Source: Desulforhabdus sp. TSK
GTDB taxonomy: Bacteria; Desulfobacterota; Syntrophobacteria; Syntrophobacterales; Syntrophobacteraceae
Length of the DNA stretch: 64,000 bases
Direction of reading: 5' to 3'
Assembly (NCBI RefSeq): GCF_022836495.1
Contig: NZ_BQXM01000003.1
Span: 65,843-129,842 of the forward strand
Both the position numbers and the translations under genes were made by a program. The notes beneath the pieces are model-generated. The model did no database searches. It worked only from the letters and a program-made list of their open reading frames with translations, and had not been told where the DNA came from. This document shows, piece after piece, positions 1 through 8,456 of this stretch (position 1 is its first letter; every line of letters starts with the position of its first letter).

Positions 1-156
1 TCCAAACCCCTCCGCCTCGTCCGTGTCCAGGTTTCCCCAGAAATTGACCGCAAACCCCTTGTAACTTGCCGTAAAGGACGGCTGGATGACGACGCTGTCT
101 TTGCTGAACGCTACGCCTCTGAAGATGTATTGGCTCAGGGGCCGGCGGCCCCGAAT
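1..156 (-). pseudogene. 5'-truncated outer-membrane beta-barrel protein fragment, running off the window
   Basis: Read on the minus strand, codons from 156 down to 1 are open and give a stretch typical of the first strands of a porin-like barrel (SQYIFRGVAFSKDS, then VIQPSFTASYKGF, then VNFWGNLDT). A TGA at 157-159 closes the frame on the 5' side. There is no ATG, GTG or TTG in the fragment and no signal peptide, so the 5' end is missing or frameshifted. A GC hairpin (138-143 with 147-152) sits at the break. It lies just downstream of the HAD gene on the same strand. The family assignment rests on the aromatic, alternating strand pattern only. Confidence 0.45.
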
Positions 157-182
157 TCAAAGTGAAAAGCCGGGGCTTCCCA

Positions 183-653
183 TCACATTCGCAGGGTGGC
201 CGTCAACCGGAGGGGATGCAGGAGCAGATCCAGCGCATCCGTGATTCGGGAGGCTACCACGTCTGCAGCGAGAAGGGCTTCCACTGCAGCTCCCTCTTCC
301 TGCATGACGATTATACCGAGAGCCGCACGTTTCAGCATGAGCTGGTCGTTGCGACCGTTGCCGATGCAGACACAATGGTCGTAACCCAGGGCTTCCACGA
401 AATCCGCTTTGGCCTCGGCTTGATCTTCCTGAGCAATGACCAGGAGCTCACAGGGAAGATCCGAAAACTGAGAGCGAACGTCGCCAAAAGTATCGGCCGT
501 GAGAACACATATTCTCAGATGTGACGCGAGCTCCCTGATCCTTTCAGGAACCCCCTCCATGAGCGCGCCATCGCACGCGAGTGTTCCATTATAATCCAGA
601 ATCAAACAGGACAGCTCCAAAGGCCCATAACCCGGTATGTCGATTCGCAGCAT
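183..653 (-). CDS. HAD-fold hydrolase, soluble P-type-ATPase-like (COG4087 type)
   Basis: Protein of 156 residues starting at ATG 653, chosen because a GGAGG ribosome site lies 7 bases upstream. The longer in-frame reading to 707 has no such site. The HAD phosphate loop reads DYNGT with Asp20 as nucleophile. The second, usually acidic, position is Asn22. The third motif reads GNGRND instead of GDGxND near residue 95. Both changes fit what I recall of small stand-alone homologues of the P-ATPase phosphorylation domain. There is no membrane segment, so it is cytoplasmic. The substrate is unknown. The Asn substitution suggests weak or altered phosphohydrolase activity. Confidence 0.75.
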   Translation of the reverse strand: MLRIDIPGYGPLELSCLILDYNGTLACDGALMEGVPERIRELASHLRICVLTADTFGDVRSQFSDLPCELLVIAQEDQAEAKADFVEALGYDHCVCIGNGRNDQLMLKRAALGIIVMQEEGAAVEALLAADVVASRITDALDLLLHPLRLTATLRM

Positions 654-985
654 TTCACAACCTCCACCTCTCCACAACAATGCATTCCGTAAAGAAACGC
701 CAGGCAAGAATATCGTGCCCGTCGGTTTGTCCTTCCTCCAGGAAAGGGAGCAATCTTACCATGCATGACGGGCACCGCCCTGTCTTAAAATTTACCACCT
801 CACAACACTTTCCTGAAAATGCCGGCCTAAAGGCTCTTCAAACAATTCCCTTCCCCTGTTATCATGTTTTGGATGCAATATGCTCCAAGTAACTCGAAAA
901 TATTTCCTCTCACGGGCCGAAGCCGCTCTGTGCCGCTCCAGCTGTCATCAGATTTCTCTTGACACCCGCGTGAGGGTATTTATAG

Positions 986-1025
986 TGGCGCTCTATTATG
1001 TTATTTTTAACATAATAGAGCGCCA
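986..1025. promoter_or_regulatory. Perfect 18-bp inverted repeat, candidate operator
   Basis: Arms 986-1003 and 1008-1025 are exact reverse complements with a 4-base T loop. The arm begins TGGCGCTCTATTATG. It lies 92 bases before the FmdE/molybdopterin gene. As DNA it would suit a dimeric regulator, for example a ModE- or TunR-type molybdate/tungstate sensor. As RNA it would form a very stable hairpin. The core is not an exact match to the ModE consensus I remember, so the regulator is inference. Confidence 0.55.
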
Positions 1026-1036
1026 GAACCATTAAC

Positions 1037-1091
1037 GCGTGCACTCGAGGCACGCTCCCCCCGGCAATCCACGGGGGTGCCCGCGCCGGCC
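1037..1091 (+). promoter_or_regulatory. Stem-rich 5' leader, possible Moco/Tuco-type riboswitch
   Basis: Between the palindrome and the start at 1117 several stems can form. GCGTGC 1037-1042 pairs with GCACGC 1050-1055. CCCCCG 1058-1063 pairs with CGGGGG 1072-1077. CCGGC 1061-1065 could instead pair with GCCGG 1085-1089. Alternative pairings just ahead of a ribosome site (GGAGA at 1102) in front of a molybdopterin gene are what a Moco-sensing leader would look like. I cannot confirm the Rfam consensus by eye. Confidence 0.3.
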
Positions 1092-1116
1092 CAAAAAATC
1101 TGGAGAATTCACGACA

Positions 1117-2748
1117 ATGCCTATCGGTACCTACTCTTATGACGAATATTTGCATCTTGTGGAATCATTTCATGGCTATACAGCGCCAGGAGTGATTATC
1201 GGCGGATTCATGGTGGATCTGGCCAGGAAACATCTGCCGGAAGGGACTCTCTTTTACGCTATTTCCGAAACAAACAAATGCCTTCCAGACGCCATTCAAC
1301 TCCTCACCCCATGTACCACGGGGAACGGCTGGCTCAAAGTGATCCATTTGGGACGCTATGCCCTGTGTCTCTATGACATGAACGAGGGCAGCGGCGTACG
1401 CGTCTTCATGGATGTCCGAAAAATGGATCAATGGCCGGAAATCAAAAGCTGGCACTTGAAGCTCAAACCCAAAGCGGAGCAGGACAAGGACCGGCTTCTG
1501 GATGACATCAGGCGGGCGGGCGAGGAGATTTTGAGTGTTCAGCGTGTGACGGTTCAGCCTCAATACCTCAAAAAACCGAAGGGAAGACGCATCGATGTCT
1601 GCCCCTTGTGCGGCGAGCCTTACCCGATTGGAGACGGAGCCATCTGCCGTGGATGCCAGGGAGAGGCCCCCTACCTGAGCACCGATGAACAAACGGCGCA
1701 GCCCGCTGCACCTCCCAATTTGAAGCCAGTCCCCGTGGAACAGGCTGTCGGAAAGGAACTGCTCCACGACATGACCCAGATCATTCCGGGAGAGAGCAAA
1801 ACAGCGGCTTTCCTCCATGGACAGAGGGTTTCCGTTGGAGACCTTTGCCGGCTCCAGCAAATGGGACGGCAGCATGTCTACACTCAGGACGATATTCCCC
1901 CGCAAAGTGACTGGGTCCACGAAAACGAAGCCGCCATCGCCTTTGCCGAAGCCATGGCAGGGGAAGGTGTTGCATGCGCGGGCGCACCCCACGAAGGAAA
2001 AGTCGCGCTGGTTGCCTCCCGAAAAGGCCTCTTTGTCGCCGAAGTGGAGCGACTGGAGCAATTCAACACGCTGTCGGGCGTCATGTGTGCCAGTCTGAAA
2101 AGCTACAAGATGGTGGATGAAAAGCGGGCTCTCGCCGCAACCAGGGCCATTCCCCTCTATCTGCCCAAAACCGATTACCTCCGAGCCATGGCCATCCTTC
2201 AGAAGGGGCCGCTCTTTCGGGTTCTGCCGGTACGGAAAGCCAGGGTCGGCATTCTGGTGACCGGGAGTGAGGTCTTCCAGGGATTGGTGGAGGACAAGTT
2301 TATTCCCATTATCGGATCGAAAGTCGAAGCATTCGACTGCACAGTGGTTCGTTCAGAGATCGTTCCGGACAGCCGGGAAGCCATCAGTCGGGCGACTCGC
2401 GATCTCATCCAGGCCGGCGCAGACCTCGTCATTACGACAGCCGGGCTTTCCGTCGATCCCGACGATGTCACCAGGCAGGGGCTGGTGGATGCAGGAGCCA
2501 CGGACATGCTTTACGGCACTCCCATCCTCCCCGGTTCCATGACCCTTCTGGCAAGGATCGGAAACGTCCAGGTCATGGGGGTGCCCGCCTGCGCCCTCTA
2601 TTTCAAAATCACCAGCTTTGACATACTCCTCCCCCGCCTGCTCGCCCGAATTCCCATCCAGCGGGGCGACTTGGCAAAACTCGGGCACGGTGGCCTCTGC
2701 ATGGAATGCAAGTCCTGCACTTATCCCAAGTGCGCCTTCGGGTACTGA
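1117..2748 (+). CDS. FmdE-domain and molybdopterin-binding (MoCF) fusion protein
   Basis: Protein of 543 residues starting at ATG 1117 after a GGAGA site. The in-frame extension to 1039 crosses the leader stems and is unlikely. Domains: an FmdE-like N-terminus (FHGYTAPG near residue 18, about 1-150), a zinc-ribbon pair (CPLC then CRGC, about 168-187), a linker, a MoaB/MoeA-type molybdopterin-binding domain (about 375-525, with GILVTGSEV and TTAGLSVDPDD), and a Cys-rich tail (CMECKSC, then CAF) that could hold metal. Likely role is handling or delivering molybdenum or tungsten cofactor for the oxidoreductase encoded next. That role is inferred from domains and position. Confidence 0.8.
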   Translation: MPIGTYSYDEYLHLVESFHGYTAPGVIIGGFMVDLARKHLPEGTLFYAISETNKCLPDAIQLLTPCTTGNGWLKVIHLGRYALCLYDMNEGSGVRVFMDVRKMDQWPEIKSWHLKLKPKAEQDKDRLLDDIRRAGEEILSVQRVTVQPQYLKKPKGRRIDVCPLCGEPYPIGDGAICRGCQGEAPYLSTDEQTAQPAAPPNLKPVPVEQAVGKELLHDMTQIIPGESKTAAFLHGQRVSVGDLCRLQQMGRQHVYTQDDIPPQSDWVHENEAAIAFAEAMAGEGVACAGAPHEGKVALVASRKGLFVAEVERLEQFNTLSGVMCASLKSYKMVDEKRALAATRAIPLYLPKTDYLRAMAILQKGPLFRVLPVRKARVGILVTGSEVFQGLVEDKFIPIIGSKVEAFDCTVVRSEIVPDSREAISRATRDLIQAGADLVITTAGLSVDPDDVTRQGLVDAGATDMLYGTPILPGSMTLLARIGNVQVMGVPACALYFKITSFDILLPRLLARIPIQRGDLAKLGHGGLCMECKSCTYPKCAFGY

Positions 2749-2911
2749 GTACAGGCCTGCGAAAGGCTTCAATCCATAACTTCCCTGGTTCCTGCCTTCA
2801 GAGTGGGAGCCAGGGCATCACCAAGGCCTTTCAAGGTGAACTACCTGTCATTGCCGACAGCCACCATCTAAAGACCAACAGCTGAACACTCACGGATGCA
2901 GGTGCCCCATT

Positions 2912-2941
2912 TTGACTCATTTTAATAACATCCTCTATTAA
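2912..2941 (+). promoter_or_regulatory. Possible sigma70 promoter
   Basis: TTGACT at 2912-2917, an 18-base spacer, then TATTAA at 2936-2941. This would give mop a 5' leader of about 310 bases. It is only a motif match and no start site is known. Confidence 0.3.
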
Positions 2942-3150
2942 CTATAAAAAAAGCTTTAAATATTCCTCTGGAACAGAAATCGTTGTTGCTAAATGACCCA
3001 TTCGCTCCGGCCACAGACACCGCTTTGGTTCTCAGACTTAGATAATACCTCGATTTTAATACTGAAACATTCAGTGGCGTGAATATGGCAAGCTGCGGGG
3101 GTGAGGCGCTTTTCTGTTTAGGAAAACGGCTCTCTGGAGGCTTTTTATTG

Positions 3151-3174
3151 TGGCAATTTGTGCCAATATTGGCA
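3151..3174. promoter_or_regulatory. Tandem palindromic half-sites upstream of mop
   Basis: TGCCAATATTGGCA at 3161-3174 is a perfect 14-bp palindrome. A further TGGCA at 3151-3155 pairs with the TGCCA at 3161-3165. The three half-sites lie 9 to 10 bases apart, about one helical turn, which suits cooperative binding of a dimeric regulator. The regulator is unknown. It does not fit the GG-N10-GC spacing of a sigma54 promoter. Confidence 0.45.
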
Positions 3175-3201
3175 TAATTCAAGCTCATAACAGGCTTTAG
3201 A

Positions 3202-3250
3202 ACTGTTGCGGAGCCACGGTGACCCGGTCTGCGCTAACCCACAAAACAGT
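3202..3250 (+). promoter_or_regulatory. Leader stem directly before the mop ribosome site
   Basis: ACTGTT at 3202-3207 pairs with AACAGT at 3245-3250, which ends one base before the AGGAG site at 3252. The enclosed 37 bases are GC-rich and could fold further. The position allows control of translation. Whether it matches a known molybdenum-linked RNA motif such as Moco-II cannot be decided here. Confidence 0.25.
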
Positions 3251-3262
3251 CAGGAGATGAGG

Positions 3263-5983
3263 ATGGAGAAAAAGGCCCTCACAATCAATGGAATCCCCAG
3301 TATGATCATCGCCGATCCGGAGGCCTCGCTCGCGGATGTTCTCCGCAGGCAATTGGGGCTCACGGGGACGAAAGTCGGTTGTGGAACTGCGCAATGCGGC
3401 GCTTGTTCAGTTATCATGGATGGAAAGGTGGTCCGTTCCTGCGTCACTAAAATGAAAAAAGTCGAGGAAGGGGCACGGATTACGACGATTGAAGGGATCG
3501 GCTCCCCAGAAAACCTGCACCCGATTCAGGTGGCATGGATGGTCCATGGGGGTGCTCAATGTGGATTCTGCAGCCCCGGATTCATCGTTTCCGCCAAGGG
3601 GCTTCTGGATCAGAATGTCCATCCGACACGGGAAGACGTGCGCGACTGGTTTCAAAAGCACCGGAACGCCTGTCGATGCACGGGGTATAAGCCGCTGGTG
3701 GACGCGGTCATGGATGCGGCCCGAGTGCTGCGTGGAGAAATCAGCAAAGAGGATCTGGTCTACAAGCTTCCGGCGGATGGAAGAGTATGGGGAGGATCTC
3801 ACCCAAGGCCATCGGCTGTCGCCAAAGTGACCGGGACCTGCGATTACGGCGCGGACCTGGGACTCAAGCTCCCGCCCAATGCCCTTCAGCTGGCGCTGGT
3901 CCAGGCTAAAGTCTCCCATGCAAACATTCTTTCCATCGATGCCTCCGAGACGGAAAAAATGCCCGGCGTCTACAAAGTGGTCACCCACAAAGACGTCAAA
4001 GGGAAGAACCGCATCACCGGCCTCATCACGTTCCCCACCAACAAGGGTGATGGCTGGGACCGTCCTATACTGTGTGACACGAAAATCTTCCAATTCGGGG
4101 ACGCTATCGCCATTGTCTGTGCCGACACCATTGAAAACGCCAGAGCCGCAGCGGACAAAGTGAAGGTCGAACTGGAGGAGCTGCCGGCTTACATGAGCGC
4201 CCCTGCAGCCATGGCCGACGATGCCATCGAGATTCATCCCGGCACACCCAACATCTACTTCGAACAGAAGATCGCCAAGGGTGAAGAGACCGGCCCCCTC
4301 ATGGCCCAGGCGGCTCATGTGGTAGAAGATGATTTCTTTGTGGGACGGCAGCCTCACCTTCCCATGGAGCCCGATGTAGGATTCGCGTATTTCGACGACC
4401 AGGGACGGTTGACCATCCATTCCAAGAGCATCGGAATTCATCTCCACCACGCCATGATCTGCCCCGGCCTGGGGATCGAGCCCGAAAAGCTGCGCCTTGT
4501 TCAGAATGCAGCGGGCGGCACCTTCGGTTACAAGTTCAGCCCCACCATTGAGGCACTCCTCGGAGTGGCCTGCATGGCCACCGATCGGCCCGTCTTCCTG
4601 AACTTCGATTACTATCAGCAGATCACCTATACGGGAAAACGCTCGCCCTTTTTCTTGAAGCTCAAATACGGGGCGAATGCGGACGGCAAGATCATCGCCA
4701 TGGAAAGTGACTGGTCCGTTGACCATGGCCCCTACTCTGAATTTGGAGACCTTTTGACGGTACGGGGCGCACAATTCATTGGCGCCGGCTACGGCATTCC
4801 CAACATTCGGGGCATCGGGCGGACCGTCTGTACGAACCACGCCTGGGGGTCGGCTTTCAGATCGTATGGTTCGCCTCAGAGCGAGTTCGCCTCGGAAGTC
4901 CTCATGGATGAGCTGGCAGAAAAAATGGGGATCGATCCCCTCGAACTCCGTTACAAGAATGTCTACCGCCCCGGCGACACCACGCCCAGCGGTTGTGCGC
5001 CGGATGTCTACAGCCTGCCCGAACTGATCGACAAGATCCGCCCCCTCTACGAGGAAGCATTGGAAAAAGCGAAGAAGGAATCCACTGCGGAGAAAAAACG
5101 GGGGGTAGGAGTGTCCATCGGTGTTTACGGATGTGGCCTCGATGGTCCCGACTCATCGGAAAGCGCCGTAGAACTGACGCCGGATGGAATCACGGTTTAT
5201 AGCTCCTGGGAGGACCACGGCCAGGGAGCCGACATGGGCTGTCTCGCAACCGCCCACGAAGCGCTGCGCCCCATGGGGATTCAGCCCGACAAGATCAAAC
5301 TGGTCATGAACGATACGGCCATCACACCCAACAGCGGTCCTGCCGGCGGAAGCCGCTCTCAGGTTGTGACCGGCCAGGCGATCCGGGTCGGTTGTGAGAT
5401 GCTGGTGAACGCCATGAAAAAGGCGGGGGGCGGCTACAGGACTTATGATGAAATGGTGGCCGAAAAGATCCCCCTTAAATACGAGGGCAAGTGGACGGCG
5501 TCCGCCTGTACCGCCTGCGATGAAAACGCTCAGGGAAATCCATTTCCCGCATACATGTATGGGGTTTTCCTGGCCGAAGTTGAAGTGGATGTCAAAACGG
5601 GGAAGACTCAGGTCCTGAAGATGACCTGTGCCTGCGATGTGGGCAAGATCGCCAACAAGCTGGTGGTGGATGGACAGATCTACGGTGGTCTCGTTCAAGG
5701 GATCGGACTCGCCCTCTCGGAAGACTTCGACGATCTGAAGAAGCATGTCAGCCTCGTGGGATGCGGCCTCCCTTACATCAAGGACGCCCCCGATGCCTTG
5801 AGCGCCATCTACGTGGAAACGCCACGGGAAAATGGCCCCTTCGGAGCATCCGGAGTGGGAGAGCTGCCGCTGACTTCGCCGCACGCATCCATCATCAACG
5901 CCATTTATAACGCCTGCGGCGTGCGCATCACCCGGCTGCCGGCTCTGCCGGAAAAGGTGCTTGCAGGGCTCAAGTCCGCCTGA
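3263..5983 (+). CDS. mop: Molybdenum aldehyde oxidoreductase (xanthine oxidase family)
   Basis: Protein of 906 residues, close to the 907 of Desulfovibrio gigas MOP and alike along its length as I recall it. The start at ATG 3263 puts AGGAG six bases upstream and makes cysteine numbering match: Cys40, 45, 48 and 60 for the first [2Fe-2S] cluster, and Cys100, 103, 137 and 139 for the second. The Mo domain follows, with the catalytic Glu at about 867 (GASGVGELPL). There is no FAD domain, as in MOP. It oxidises aldehydes to acids in the cytoplasm using the molybdopterin cytosine dinucleotide cofactor. Electrons probably go to the flavin/Fe-S protein encoded next. Confidence 0.95.
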   Translation: MEKKALTINGIPSMIIADPEASLADVLRRQLGLTGTKVGCGTAQCGACSVIMDGKVVRSCVTKMKKVEEGARITTIEGIGSPENLHPIQVAWMVHGGAQCGFCSPGFIVSAKGLLDQNVHPTREDVRDWFQKHRNACRCTGYKPLVDAVMDAARVLRGEISKEDLVYKLPADGRVWGGSHPRPSAVAKVTGTCDYGADLGLKLPPNALQLALVQAKVSHANILSIDASETEKMPGVYKVVTHKDVKGKNRITGLITFPTNKGDGWDRPILCDTKIFQFGDAIAIVCADTIENARAAADKVKVELEELPAYMSAPAAMADDAIEIHPGTPNIYFEQKIAKGEETGPLMAQAAHVVEDDFFVGRQPHLPMEPDVGFAYFDDQGRLTIHSKSIGIHLHHAMICPGLGIEPEKLRLVQNAAGGTFGYKFSPTIEALLGVACMATDRPVFLNFDYYQQITYTGKRSPFFLKLKYGANADGKIIAMESDWSVDHGPYSEFGDLLTVRGAQFIGAGYGIPNIRGIGRTVCTNHAWGSAFRSYGSPQSEFASEVLMDELAEKMGIDPLELRYKNVYRPGDTTPSGCAPDVYSLPELIDKIRPLYEEALEKAKKESTAEKKRGVGVSIGVYGCGLDGPDSSESAVELTPDGITVYSSWEDHGQGADMGCLATAHEALRPMGIQPDKIKLVMNDTAITPNSGPAGGSRSQVVTGQAIRVGCEMLVNAMKKAGGGYRTYDEMVAEKIPLKYEGKWTASACTACDENAQGNPFPAYMYGVFLAEVEVDVKTGKTQVLKMTCACDVGKIANKLVVDGQIYGGLVQGIGLALSEDFDDLKKHVSLVGCGLPYIKDAPDALSAIYVETPRENGPFGASGVGELPLTSPHASIINAIYNACGVRITRLPALPEKVLAGLKSA

Positions 5984-6018
5984 ATCGACTTTTGCCCATA
6001 TCCTCTGAACAACGACAT

Positions 6019-6059
6019 CTGATCAGGTTTCAGATATTCCAAAATGGAAACCTGATCAG
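6019..6059 (+). repeat. 13-bp inverted repeat between mop and its electron-transfer partner
   Basis: CTGATCAGGTTTC at 6019-6031 is exactly complementary to 6047-6059, with a 15-base loop that contains a smaller TTCC/GGAA stem. It lies 36 bases after the mop stop. There is no T run, so it may stabilise the mop mRNA 3' end or lower read-through into the next gene rather than stop transcription. Confidence 0.6.
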
Positions 6060-6125
6060 GTGTTTCCGTTTTGGGGAACTGCAGTGACAAACGGATGAGA
6101 CAATGCCAGTGAATGGGAAAGAAGC

Positions 6126-8456
6126 ATGGACCAAAACGAGCTTCGGGAGCTTGAAAATCGTTGCATCCAGGAGCAGCCGCCGGCTTGCGCCGCCGCCTGT
6201 CCCGTTCATCTCGACGCACGGGCCGTCATGGCGGAGGTCGCCCGTGGAGATTTTACCGCCGCTGCCAAAATCCTGAAAAAGAGCATTCCCTTCCCCGGAA
6301 TCATCAGCCGCATCTGTGACCATCCCTGCCAAGCGGCTTGCAGGCGAGGCGATGCAGGGGATCCTGTGTCCATCAGGGCCATTGAAAGGGCATGCCTGGA
6401 CCATGCAGGCGAATTCTCTGAAAAATCTCTTCCCCTGCCCGGGAGGGACGGCCGGGCGGCCATCATTGGTGGCGGGCTGAGTGGCTTGACCGCCGCGTTC
6501 GACCTCGCTCGCAAAGGCTATTCCGTCGTCGTATTCGAACAAGCCCCTCAGCTGGGGGGGAGCCTGGGAATGTTTCCGGAAGAAATCCTTCCCTCTCACG
6601 TCATCGCCAGGGACCTGGAGGTCCTGGCGCAGGTCGGCATTGACATTCGACTTGGTGTGGAAGTAGGGACGGACATCTCACCCGAAACGATCTTTTCCGA
6701 ATTCGATGCCGTGTACCTGGCTATGGGCGCTGACTTCAACAATAGTTTCGAGCTCCCCCTCAACAGCGCCGGGCTGCTGCCCGTTCATCCCGTCACCTTT
6801 GCCACAGGCCGGGAGAAAATCTTTGCGGGTGGGGGAATGACTCGAAACGAATCGGAACGATCTCCCATCCAGTCCATCGCCGATGGACGCCGAGCGGCCA
6901 TCTCCATGGACCGTTACCTGCAGAAGGTCTCCCTTACGGCGTCCCGCATGGACGCAGGATCCCACTCGACGCGCCTTTATACTCGCACGGAGGGGCTTGT
7001 TCCCTCCGCCGCCGTTGTTCCCGAGAACACCTCCCAGGGCTACTCTGATGAAGAGGCCGTGCGGGAGGCCAGGCGCTGCATCCAGTGTCAATGCCTGGAG
7101 TGCGTGAAAGTCTGCGAATATCTGAACAGCTTTGGAGGTTACCCTAAGCAGTACGTCCGCCAGATCTACAACAACCTTTCCATCGTCATGGGACACCGGC
7201 ACGCCAACAAACTCATCAATTCCTGCAGCCTCTGCGGTCTTTGCCGTGAAGTCTGTCCCGAAGACCTGCACATGGGCATGGTCTGCAGGAAGGCCCGGGA
7301 GCTCATGGTGGAACAGGGCAGGATGCCTCCCTCCGCCCATGATTTTCCCCTGCGGGATATGGCCTTCAGCAACAGTGAAAAATGCACGCTCATTCGCCAT
7401 CAGCCCCGCACGCAGCGAAGCCGATTCCTTTTCTTTCCCGGATGTCAATTGAGTGGCTCCTCTCCAGACCACGTGCGGAAAGCATACGAAACACTGACGG
7501 AGAAGCTGACGGGGGGCGTCGGCTTGATGCTGCGCTGCTGTGGGGCACCCGCAGACTGGTCAGGAAGAACGGAGGCTTTCCAGGATATTCTGGAGGCATT
7601 CTCCGCGGAATGGCGGAGGATGGAAGAACCGGAAGTAATCCTCGCCTGTTCGACCTGCTATGAGATCTTCAAAACGCATCTTCCGGATGTTTCCATTCTA
7701 TCGCTTTGGGAGCTGCTGGATCGATTCGACCTTCTCCCTGCGTCCGGACTGGAGCAGGGCCGGTCTGTTGCAGTCCACGACGCCTGTGCCACGCGCCATG
7801 AGCATCACATCCATGAAAGTGTCCGCAGTATTTTGAAGAAATGCGGACTCCAGGTGGAAGAGCTCCCCCTCAGCCGGGACAAGACCGAGTGCTGCGGCTT
7901 CGGAGGCCTCATGTTTTTCGCCAATCCGGAGCTTGCAAAAAGGAGCATCGAACGCCGGGCTGCGGAAAGCAGTGCGGACTATGTCGCCTACTGTGCCATG
8001 TGCCGGGATTATCTGGCTTCGAGGGGCAAGCGAACCTTGCACCTGCTGGATCTCTTTTTCGGAGCATCCATGGATGCCGCCGCTGAAAAAAGAGGACCGG
8101 GGTATTCCCAGAGACAGGAAAACAGGGTGCGGCTCAAGAGTGCACTCTTAAAAGAGGTCTGGAGGGAATCGCCGGCCCCAAAGGAAGACTACGAGAAAAT
8201 TCAATTGAATGTGTCGGATCATGTGCGGGAGCTCATGGAAGCGCGTATGATTCTGGAAGACGATATCCGCCGGGTGATCGCTCATGCGGAAAACACAGGC
8301 AACAGGCTTTCAGACTCAAAAACGGGTCGTTTTTTAGCCCATCACAAGCCCGACAGCGTCACTTACTGGGTGGAGTATTCCCGAATCGAGGACACCTTCG
8401 TCATCCACAACACCTACAGCCATCGCATGGAAATCGTCGAGGACGCAAAGCCATGA
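6126..8456 (+). CDS. FAD/dicluster/CCG-domain electron-transfer protein, partner of Mop (DVU_1558-like)
   Basis: Protein of 776 residues. Order: a GltD-type N-terminal Fe-S domain (Cys13, 21, 25, then CDHPCQAAC, about 10-95), an FAD-binding fold (GGGLSG at 115-120), two 4Fe-4S motifs (CIQCQCLECVKVC and CSLCGLCREVCP, about 318-385), then two HdrB/GlpC-like CCG motifs (CCGAPAD and CCGFGG) and a C-terminal domain of unknown role. In GltD relatives a second Rossmann lobe for NADPH sits in the middle of the FAD domain. Here the sequence passes straight from YLAMGAD to the closing IADGRRAA segment, so that lobe seems absent. It probably takes electrons from Mop. Confidence 0.8.
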   Translation: MDQNELRELENRCIQEQPPACAAACPVHLDARAVMAEVARGDFTAAAKILKKSIPFPGIISRICDHPCQAACRRGDAGDPVSIRAIERACLDHAGEFSEKSLPLPGRDGRAAIIGGGLSGLTAAFDLARKGYSVVVFEQAPQLGGSLGMFPEEILPSHVIARDLEVLAQVGIDIRLGVEVGTDISPETIFSEFDAVYLAMGADFNNSFELPLNSAGLLPVHPVTFATGREKIFAGGGMTRNESERSPIQSIADGRRAAISMDRYLQKVSLTASRMDAGSHSTRLYTRTEGLVPSAAVVPENTSQGYSDEEAVREARRCIQCQCLECVKVCEYLNSFGGYPKQYVRQIYNNLSIVMGHRHANKLINSCSLCGLCREVCPEDLHMGMVCRKARELMVEQGRMPPSAHDFPLRDMAFSNSEKCTLIRHQPRTQRSRFLFFPGCQLSGSSPDHVRKAYETLTEKLTGGVGLMLRCCGAPADWSGRTEAFQDILEAFSAEWRRMEEPEVILACSTCYEIFKTHLPDVSILSLWELLDRFDLLPASGLEQGRSVAVHDACATRHEHHIHESVRSILKKCGLQVEELPLSRDKTECCGFGGLMFFANPELAKRSIERRAAESSADYVAYCAMCRDYLASRGKRTLHLLDLFFGASMDAAAEKRGPGYSQRQENRVRLKSALLKEVWRESPAPKEDYEKIQLNVSDHVRELMEARMILEDDIRRVIAHAENTGNRLSDSKTGRFLAHHKPDSVTYWVEYSRIEDTFVIHNTYSHRMEIVEDAKP

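Larger units (their letters stand above)
654..1116. other. Intergenic region between divergent genes, carrying a large palindrome
   Basis: About 460 bases with no convincing gene. The left part up to about 960 shows nothing I recognise. The right part holds the perfect palindrome at 986-1025 and the stem-rich leader at 1037-1090, both described separately. Regulation of the molybdenum locus probably starts here. Confidence 0.6.
2749..3262. other. Regulatory intergenic region in front of mop
   Basis: About 510 AT-richer bases with no supported gene. It contains a possible sigma70 promoter (2912-2941), three TGGCA half-sites at 3151-3174 and a stem closing the leader at 3202-3250. An imperfect hairpin near 2790-2825 (CCCTGG with CCAGGG) may end the upstream transcript, but it lacks a T run. 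Confidence 0.55.

Noticed and set aside
3151-3180. Sigma54 promoter before mop
   Set aside because: TGGCA and a later GC are present, but the spacing between GG and GC is 8 instead of 10 bases.
3407-4840. 477-codon open frame antisense to mop
   Set aside because: It lies wholly inside mop, has no ribosome site and arises from high-GC codon bias. The other strand matches a known enzyme along its length.
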